Below, piece by piece: positions 58,189 to 64,000 of a stretch of DNA of 64,000 bases; the stretch's first letter is position 1; every line of letters starts with the position of its first letter. The position numbers and the translations under genes are program-made. The notes under the pieces were generated by a model. The model was not told the DNA's origin. It saw only the letters and a list, made by a program, of their open reading frames with translations, and did not search any database. Source of the stretch: Mycoavidus sp. HKI (GTDB lineage: Bacteria; Pseudomonadota; Gammaproteobacteria; Burkholderiales; Burkholderiaceae); NCBI RefSeq assembly GCF_020023735.2, contig NZ_CP076444.2:310001-374000 (forward strand), in the 5' to 3' direction.

Positions 58189-58941
58189 GTGAACCATCCT
58201 CAATCCACTACAACAGGCGAAGACACGTTTATTTCCCATCTGGTCGAACTGCGCAGTCGGGTCATGCGGGCAGGGGCTGCCGTGCTCATTGTATTTATTG
58301 GGCTTATCTATTGGGCGCCGGATATTTTCCGGCTGTTGGCGCGCCCTTTACTGATCAATTTGCCTAAAGATGGCAAAATGATTGTGCTGGATGTCACGGG
58401 CTCGTTTTTTGTGCCGGTCAAGGTTACGCTGTTAGTCGCATTGGTGATTGCATTACCGTTTGTGCTCTACCAGTTATGGGCGTTTATTGCGCCTGGGCTT
58501 TATCAGCATGAGAAGAAGCTGATTGTGCCACTTGTCGGCAGTAGTTATGCACTATTTTTAAGCGGGATGGCGCTCGCTTATTTCTTGGTGTTTCCAGCAA
58601 TTTTTCGAGTCATGGCGCATTACAATGAGCCGCTTGGCGTACAGATGGCAACCGATATCGACCATTATCTAAGTTTTGCGTTAACTCTGTTTCTAGCTTT
58701 TGGGATAGCATTTGAAGTGCCGATCGTGGTCGTGTTGCTAGTGCGCATGGGGGTGCTGACTTTGAGCAAGCTTAAGCAAATCAGGCCTTATATCATCGTT
58801 GGCGCTTTTATTATTGCAGCCGTTGTGACCCCGCCAGATGTGCTTTCGCAATTTTTGTTGGCGGTGCCACTGATTGTACTCTATGAAATAGGCTTGCTCG
58901 CTGCGCGACTATTGCTCAAAAAAGAAGAGAAGGTTAGTTAA
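58189..58941 (+). CDS. tatC: Sec-independent translocase subunit TatC
   Basis: 250 residues from a GTG at 58189 (MNHPQSTTTGEDTFISHLVE); the longer frame overlaps tatB and is not homologous. Six membrane segments; motifs FISHLVELRSRVMRAG, YQLWAFIAPGLYQHEKK and ITPPDVLSQ-like VTPPDVLSQFLLAVPL. A likely client in this window is the Rieske protein PetA. Its end overlaps the convergent protease gene by eight bases. Confidence 0.95.
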   Translation: MNHPQSTTTGEDTFISHLVELRSRVMRAGAAVLIVFIGLIYWAPDIFRLLARPLLINLPKDGKMIVLDVTGSFFVPVKVTLLVALVIALPFVLYQLWAFIAPGLYQHEKKLIVPLVGSSYALFLSGMALAYFLVFPAIFRVMAHYNEPLGVQMATDIDHYLSFALTLFLAFGIAFEVPIVVVLLVRMGVLTLSKLKQIRPYIIVGAFIIAAVVTPPDVLSQFLLAVPLIVLYEIGLLAARLLLKKEEKVS

Positions 58942-60142
58942 CTTCATCACTGCGTGACGTATTTTTAGGTGGCAGTGGACGTTTGCCAATTGTCACAATG
59001 ATATCTAAAGGCTTGTTTTTACGCACAATATGTAATTTTGCCTCGGTGCCGGGTTTGATTTGTGCAATCACATCTAGCAATTCAGTCGTGTCATCGATAT
59101 GAGTGCCATTGACGTCAACCAAAATATCGCCTGGGCGTATGCCGGCTTTATGGGCTGGGCCGCTTTGCAGCACGCCGGCAACGATGGCGCCAGATTTACC
59201 CTTTAGATCAAATGATTCGGCAATTTCTGGCGTAATATCCTGAGGTTCGATACCGATCCAACCGCGTGTAACAGCACCCGTGGTGATAATGCTTTCAAGT
59301 ACGCTACGCGCGGTAGAAATTGGAATCGCAAAACCGATGCCTAATGAGCCGCCACTACGCGATGCCGAGTAAATAGCGGTATTAATGCCGAGTAAATTCC
59401 CTCTACTGTCAACTAATGCGCCGCCAGAATTGCCTGGATTAATCGGTGCATCGGTCTGAATGAAATTTTCAAAGGTATTAATGCCGAGATGGTTGCGCCC
59501 GAGCGCGCTAATAATGCCCATAGTGACGGTTTGACCAACCGCGAAAGGATTGCCGATAGCGAGCACGACATCGCCAATGCGCGCCTCTTCCATGCGGCCA
59601 AGCGTGATGGCCGGGAGATTAGGCAAATTGACCTTTAATACGGCAAGGTCGGTTTCTGGATCGGTGCCAATCACTTTTGCGGGTGCTTTGCGGCCATCTG
59701 CGAGGGCGATTTCGATTTCATCTGCGCCATCGACCACATGATCATTCGTTAGAATGTACCCTTCTGGGCTGACAATGACGCCTGAACCTAGCGTTGATTC
59801 GGGTTGCTCCCGTGGCCGCCGGCCACCATGATCGCCGAAGAAATAGCGAAAAAGTGGGTCTTCCATGCGGGGGTCCGGGGTGGGAGGGGTGTCTGCACTT
59901 GAAAATATATTCACCACCGCTGGCATGGCTTTTTGGGCAGCATCGGCATAAGACCATTCTGGCTTGCTGCGGATATGAGCCGCGGGTGCGGTTTCACGTA
60001 AGGCAACAATGGTTGAGCCCAACTGCTGGCCAAATTGTCCTTGCCTTTGTAGCCATTCAGGCTTTAATGTGGCGACAATAAACAAAAGCGCCAAGAGCAG
60101 GGTGACCGTTTGCGCGAAGAGGAGCCAGAAACGTTTAAGCAT
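58934..60142 (-). CDS. Membrane-anchored DegS/HtrA-type serine protease
   Basis: 402 residues. A single N-terminal membrane anchor ([19 protein letters not shown]), a trypsin-like domain with the triad His in LTNDHVV, Asp in ETDLAVLKV and Ser in NPGNSGGAL, and one PDZ domain ([33 protein letters not shown]). One PDZ plus an anchor points to DegS rather than DegP. It would act at the periplasmic face in envelope stress response. An RseA-type partner is not in the window. Confidence 0.92.
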   Translation of the reverse strand: MLKRFWLLFAQTVTLLLALLFIVATLKPEWLQRQGQFGQQLGSTIVALRETAPAAHIRSKPEWSYADAAQKAMPAVVNIFSSADTPPTPDPRMEDPLFRYFFGDHGGRRPREQPESTLGSGVIVSPEGYILTNDHVVDGADEIEIALADGRKAPAKVIGTDPETDLAVLKVNLPNLPAITLGRMEEARIGDVVLAIGNPFAVGQTVTMGIISALGRNHLGINTFENFIQTDAPINPGNSGGALVDSRGNLLGINTAIYSASRSGGSLGIGFAIPISTARSVLESIITTGAVTRGWIGIEPQDITPEIAESFDLKGKSGAIVAGVLQSGPAHKAGIRPGDILVDVNGTHIDDTTELLDVIAQIKPGTEAKLHIVRKNKPLDIIVTIGKRPLPPKNTSRSDEVN

Positions 60143-60162
60143 GGAAAGAGATTAGAGCTAAT

Positions 60163-60909
60163 ATGGATAATAATGAACTGAGATTGTACTTGAACCGGCT
60201 ATTGGCCGCGGATTGTTTTCAAGATTACTGCCCCAATGGGTTGCAGGTTGAAGGGCGACGGCAAATCAACAAGCTTGTAACCGGCGTGACGGCTTCATTG
60301 GCTTTACTTGAGGCCGCACTTGCTTGGGGTGCAGATGCGATTTTGGTGCATCATGGTTTTTTCTGGAAAAACGAGGCATTACCTATCACGGGTTGGAAAT
60401 ACCGACGGCTACGCTTGCTGTTGGCGCATGATATTAATCTATTTGCGTATCATCTACCGCTCGATGCCCATCGTGATCTAGGCAACAATGCGCAATTGGG
60501 GGAACGCCTGGGTTGGGTTGTGGACGGGCGTTTCGGGGCCAATGAGTTAGGCTGGCTGGCGACTTTGCCGGCGCCGGTTACTTTAGACGCTATGGCGGCG
60601 CATGTAGCTCATCGATTAGGTCGCCAGCCACTGGCCTTAGGTGACGCGCACCATAAGGTGCGTCGTGTAGCGTGGTGCACAGGAGCTGCGCAGGGTTTGT
60701 TTAACGACGCCATTGAGGCCGGTGCCGATCTGTATCTGAGTGGCGAAATCTCCGAGGCCACGACTCATTTATCCCGCGAATGCGGCGTTGCCTATTTGGC
60801 TGCGGGTCATCACGCGACGGAGCGTTACGGAGTGCAGGCGCTAGGCGCGCATTTAGCGAATACTTTTGAGATCGAGCATTGCTTTATTGATATTGATAAT
60901 CCGGTTTAA
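60163..60909 (+). CDS. Nif3-like dinuclear metal-centre protein (YbgI)
   Basis: 248 residues. Metal-binding features [32 protein letters not shown] and [12 protein letters not shown], with [13 protein letters not shown] between. The family forms toroidal hexamers, and its biochemical role is uncertain (a GTP cyclohydrolase-type activity has been suggested). Divergent from the protease gene. Confidence 0.92.
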   Translation: MDNNELRLYLNRLLAADCFQDYCPNGLQVEGRRQINKLVTGVTASLALLEAALAWGADAILVHHGFFWKNEALPITGWKYRRLRLLLAHDINLFAYHLPLDAHRDLGNNAQLGERLGWVVDGRFGANELGWLATLPAPVTLDAMAAHVAHRLGRQPLALGDAHHKVRRVAWCTGAAQGLFNDAIEAGADLYLSGEISEATTHLSRECGVAYLAAGHHATERYGVQALGAHLANTFEIEHCFIDIDNPV

Positions 60910-61043
60910 GCAAAGCCGCGCATATAAGTTTTAAGCCTGTGCCGTAACGTGGAATTTTTATTGGGAAAAGCAGATATTTAACGAGGCTGCCAGTGAAAAT
61001 AAAAATTTTCCCACAGACTGGGCATGTTCTCGATTAGGCTGAT

Positions 61044-61052
61044 TGGTATAAT
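61044..61052 (+). promoter_or_regulatory. Extended -10 promoter of the petABC operon
   Basis: TGGTATAAT: an extended -10 (TGn) with perfect TATAAT at 61047-61052, 45 bases before petA. No good -35 box, which extended -10 promoters tolerate. Confidence 0.5.
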
Positions 61053-61097
61053 GAAAGAAGAAGCAGAAATACGGCCTAAAAAAATGGGAGTATGTTG

Positions 61098-61718
61098 ATG
61101 CGAGACAAGCAAGGGAAAACGGTTAATAGTGAGCGCCGGCACTGGCTGATTGCGACTTCTGTCGCGGGTGGCATAGGAGGGGTAGCGACTTTATTGCCTT
61201 TTGCGGGGTCATTAGCCCCGTCAGAGCGTGCTAAGGCGGCTGGAGCACCGGTTGAAGCGGATATTAGTCACCTGCAAACGGGTGAAGTAATGACGGTTGC
61301 CTGGCGCGGCAAACCCGTATGGATTATCAATCGTAGCGATGAGATGTTGGCTGATGTAGACAAGGCTGACCATATGATTGCTGATCCTGATACCAAAAAC
61401 CCTTTCTCGATGCCACTGCCCGATTACTGTAAAAACAAATATAGAGCGCGGGTTGAACATCCTCATATACTCGTTTTAATTGGTATCTGCACGCACTTGG
61501 GATGCTCGCCAGTGCCACGCTTTCAAACCGGACCGCAGCACAGCCTGCCCAACGATTGGCCGGGTGGTTGGTTATGTCCTTGTCACGGTTCCACTTTTGA
61601 TCTTGCTGGCCGGGTTTTTAAAAACAAGCCCGCTCCTCAAAACCTGGATGTGCCTCCTTATATGTTTCTCTCATCCACCCGCATCGTAATTGGAAAAGAC
61701 GAAAAAGGAGAAGCATAA
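61098..61718 (+). CDS. petA: Ubiquinol-cytochrome c reductase Rieske iron-sulfur subunit
   Basis: 206 residues from the ATG at 61098, seven bases after GGGAG. Cluster ligands lie in CTHLGC and CPCHGS. An N-terminal membrane helix (LIATSVAGGIGGVATLLPFA) is preceded by SERRHW, a twin-arginine-type signal, so export by the Tat genes upstream is expected. First gene of the bc1 operon; petB starts directly at its stop. Confidence 0.96.
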   Translation: MRDKQGKTVNSERRHWLIATSVAGGIGGVATLLPFAGSLAPSERAKAAGAPVEADISHLQTGEVMTVAWRGKPVWIINRSDEMLADVDKADHMIADPDTKNPFSMPLPDYCKNKYRARVEHPHILVLIGICTHLGCSPVPRFQTGPQHSLPNDWPGGWLCPCHGSTFDLAGRVFKNKPAPQNLDVPPYMFLSSTRIVIGKDEKGEA

Positions 61719-63137
61719 ATGACCCATCAGCATTCTAAACAACCCGCTGAATCTACCCTTGAGGCTCCAGTCGAAACCAACGGCGTATTAGCTTGGATTG
61801 ATCGCCGTTTCCCATTATCGGTGTTTTGGAAGAATCATTTATCAGAATACTACGCACCCAAGAATTTTAACTTTTGGTATTTTTTCGGCTCGCTCGCCTT
61901 ACTTGTGTTGGTGATCCAGATTGTAACTGGCATCTTTCTGACGATGAATTACAAACCGGAGGCCAATCTTGCATTTTCTTCGGTTGAGTACATCATGCGC
62001 GAAGTGCCATGGGGTTGGTTGATTCGCTATATGCACTCGACCGGCGCATCGATGTTTTTTGTGGTGCTTTATTTGCACATGTTTCGCGGGCTTTTATATG
62101 GCTCATATCGTAAGCCGCGCGAACTGGTTTGGATTTTGGGCTGTCTGATTTTTTTATGCTTGATGGCGGAAGCGTTTTTTGGCTACCTATTGCCGTGGGG
62201 TCAAATGTCGTATTGGGGGGCGCAAGTTATTGTCAACCTTTTTTCGGCTATTCCATTGATCGGTCCTGATCTGGCGCTGTGGATTCGAGGCGATTATGTG
62301 GTGAGCGATGTCACGCTAAATCGCTTCTTTGCTTTTCATGTGATTGCGATTCCATTGGTGTTGCTGCTGCTGGTTGCTCTGCATCTGATTGCATTGCACC
62401 AAGTTGGCTCGAATAACCCGGACGGCATTGAGATTAAAGATAAAAAAGATGAGCATGGCGTGCCGCTGGATGGGGTGCCGTTTCATCCATACTACACGGT
62501 GCACGATTTCATGAGTGTGTCGATTTTCTTGCTGATTTTTAGCGCGATTGTTTTCTTTGCGCCAGAGATGGGGGGATATTTTCTTGAGGCCAATAATTTT
62601 ATTCCGGCTGATTCATTAAAAACGCCAACTGAAATCGCTCCAGTTTGGTATTTCACCGCATTTTATTCAATGCTGCGCGCCACCACGGACGACTTCAAGC
62701 TCGTTTTAATGATCGTGCTTGGCCTACTGGGTTTATTGGGCGTAGTGCGCGCGCGTACCCTTAAATATAGAGCCGTATCGGCGATTGGTATGGCGCTTGT
62801 GATTGCGGCAATGCGGGTAACAGAAGCGAAACTTTGGGGAGTGGTCATCATGGGAGGGGCGGTGATGACACTTTTCTTTTTACCCTGGCTAGACCGTAGC
62901 CCGGCAAAATCGATCCGATATCGGCCTTTTTTTCATAAAGTCTTATATACGATATTTGTCTTAGTGTTTTTAACACTGGCAGTGCTTGGCACTAAACCAC
63001 CGTCCACAGTGGCTAACGTGATTTCGCAAATATGCACGTTGTTGTATTTTGCCTTTTTCTTTGGCATGCCATATTGGAGCCAGCGTGGTGTTTTTAAGCC
63101 AGTGCCGGACCGTGTCACTTTTTCACGTAAATCGTGA
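61719..63137 (+). CDS. petB: Cytochrome b of the bc1 complex
   Basis: 472 residues, longer than the usual approximately 400-460. Heme His pairs appear in the second and fourth helices (RYMHSTGASMFFVVLYLHMF and FHVIAIPLVLLLLVALHLIA). The Qo-site motif is PVWY (EIAPVWYFTAFYSMLRA), as in other betaproteobacteria. Oxidises ubiquinol in the inner membrane. Confidence 0.96.
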   Translation: MTHQHSKQPAESTLEAPVETNGVLAWIDRRFPLSVFWKNHLSEYYAPKNFNFWYFFGSLALLVLVIQIVTGIFLTMNYKPEANLAFSSVEYIMREVPWGWLIRYMHSTGASMFFVVLYLHMFRGLLYGSYRKPRELVWILGCLIFLCLMAEAFFGYLLPWGQMSYWGAQVIVNLFSAIPLIGPDLALWIRGDYVVSDVTLNRFFAFHVIAIPLVLLLLVALHLIALHQVGSNNPDGIEIKDKKDEHGVPLDGVPFHPYYTVHDFMSVSIFLLIFSAIVFFAPEMGGYFLEANNFIPADSLKTPTEIAPVWYFTAFYSMLRATTDDFKLVLMIVLGLLGLLGVVRARTLKYRAVSAIGMALVIAAMRVTEAKLWGVVIMGGAVMTLFFLPWLDRSPAKSIRYRPFFHKVLYTIFVLVFLTLAVLGTKPPSTVANVISQICTLLYFAFFFGMPYWSQRGVFKPVPDRVTFSRKS

Positions 63138-63164
63138 GTTGACAGTCAAGAAAGGCGGATTTAA

Positions 63165-63905
63165 ATGAAAACACTGCTCTCAATATTGATCTTGGCTGCT
63201 GTTATAGTGACTTCAGCGGTGGCAAATGAGCAAACGGTCGCACTGGATCGAGCTCCTGATCGCACGCGGGACCTTGCAGCGCTGCAGCGCGGTGCTCGGC
63301 TCTTCGTGAACTATTGTTTAAATTGTCATAGTGCGAACCAAATGCGCTATAGTCGGCTGCGCGACATTGGTATTTCTGCGCAAGAGGTTGAAAGCAATCT
63401 GTTGTTTACCACTGACAAGGTTGGCAAGATGATGAATATTGCCATGCGCGTGGACGATGCTAAAGCATGGTTCGGCACAGATGCGCCGGACCTATCCTTG
63501 GAGGCCCGAGCGCGCGGGCGCGACTGGTTATATACCTACTTAAGAAGTTTTTACCGGGATGATACTCGGCCTACTGGCTGGAACAATTTGGTCTTTGAGA
63601 ATGTTGCGATGCCTCATGTATTATGGCAGTTACAGGGACAACGTACGCTGCAAAGCGAAGGGGAGAGTAGTGCGGGGCACGATATCGGTCAAAAAAATAT
63701 AGGCTACCGGCAACTTACACCGGGTACCTTGTCGCCAATGGATTATGATTCGGCAGTGGCTAATTTAGTCTCTTATTTGGTCTGGATGGCTGAACCTGTA
63801 CAACAGCGGCGCAAACGGCTTGGGGTGTGGGTGATAGTGTTTTTGAGTGTGCTCAGTCTTTTCGCGTGGCGGTTGAATGTAAACTATTGGAAAGAAATTA
63901 AATAG
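63165..63905 (+). CDS. petC: Cytochrome c1 of the bc1 complex
   Basis: 246 residues. Signal peptide (MKTLLSILILAAVIVTSAVA), heme site CLNCH followed by SANQMRYSRL, FVEN-type region and a C-terminal membrane anchor (VWVIVFLSVLSLFAWRLNV). Passes electrons from the Rieske protein to soluble cytochromes such as the c4 encoded at 22736. The 95 bases after it show no gene. Confidence 0.96.
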   Translation: MKTLLSILILAAVIVTSAVANEQTVALDRAPDRTRDLAALQRGARLFVNYCLNCHSANQMRYSRLRDIGISAQEVESNLLFTTDKVGKMMNIAMRVDDAKAWFGTDAPDLSLEARARGRDWLYTYLRSFYRDDTRPTGWNNLVFENVAMPHVLWQLQGQRTLQSEGESSAGHDIGQKNIGYRQLTPGTLSPMDYDSAVANLVSYLVWMAEPVQQRRKRLGVWVIVFLSVLSLFAWRLNVNYWKEIK

Positions 63906-64000
63906 ACATTGTCTAAGCGGATTGCTATAAGGCTAAAGTGAATTGATAGCCTCTGCAAGCAGTCATAAGCGAGTTAAGTGGTTTTGACTTTTCGCAGGGG

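Overview
The window looks like a chromosomal segment of a betaproteobacterium of the family Burkholderiaceae. The reasons are the gene order (S10-spc-alpha ribosomal block, then dsbD and hemB; lysA-lptM/cyaY-mrcA-pilM..pilQ-aroK-aroB-dgt; mlaFEDACB-ABC-murA-his-tat-degS-petABC), the TTG start of secY, the System II cytochrome c genes resB/ccsA and the PVWY version of the cytochrome b motif. Base composition is more A/T-rich than in free-living Burkholderia, and pathways are visibly decaying: a gutted his operon, a collapsed pilN-pilO-pilP region, no tuf next to fusA, and several IS remnants. This fits a host-restricted lineage such as the endofungal Mycoavidus/Glomeribacter group. That assignment is an inference from layout, not a database match.

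Layout. 1-15055: end of fusA, then an almost uninterrupted ribosomal protein superoperon with secY, infA, rpmJ and rpoA, closed by a clear Rho-independent terminator after rplQ. 15083-21872: dsbD and hemB converge; between them sits a nested mobile island. The outer unit has 35-bp inverted repeats, 9-bp direct repeats and a Tn5-like transposase fragment. An IS21-family element with its own 7-bp target duplication is inserted inside it, splitting a helicase/ATPase-like gene fragment. A probable small structured RNA lies between hemB and engB. 21894-28558: engB, a diheme cytochrome c4, an apparently intact Fic protein, a block of periodic repeats, and the cytochrome c assembly pair resB/ccsA.

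28559-36185 is the accessory heart of the window: a G+C-rich, broken second fic gene, an IS110-family relic, and a 1754-residue protein joining a P-loop GTPase-like domain, a collagen-like Gly-rich segment, long helices with a hydrophobic Gly/Ala-rich insert, and a distinct C-terminal domain. I do not recognise a named family for it. It is the best candidate here for an undescribed system, possibly a host-interaction effector.

36186-64000 is housekeeping: lysine (lysA) and aromatic amino-acid (aroKB) synthesis, peptidoglycan (mrcA, murA), the Mla phospholipid transport system, an ABC-2 exporter, relics of histidine synthesis (intact hisA and hisE, fragments of hisG, hisH and hisF), the Tat translocase, a DegS-like protease and the cytochrome bc1 operon. 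Tat exports the Rieske protein PetA, and ResB/CcsA attach heme to cytochromes c4 and c1, so the respiratory genes here form one functional set. No tRNA or rRNA gene and no CRISPR array was seen.
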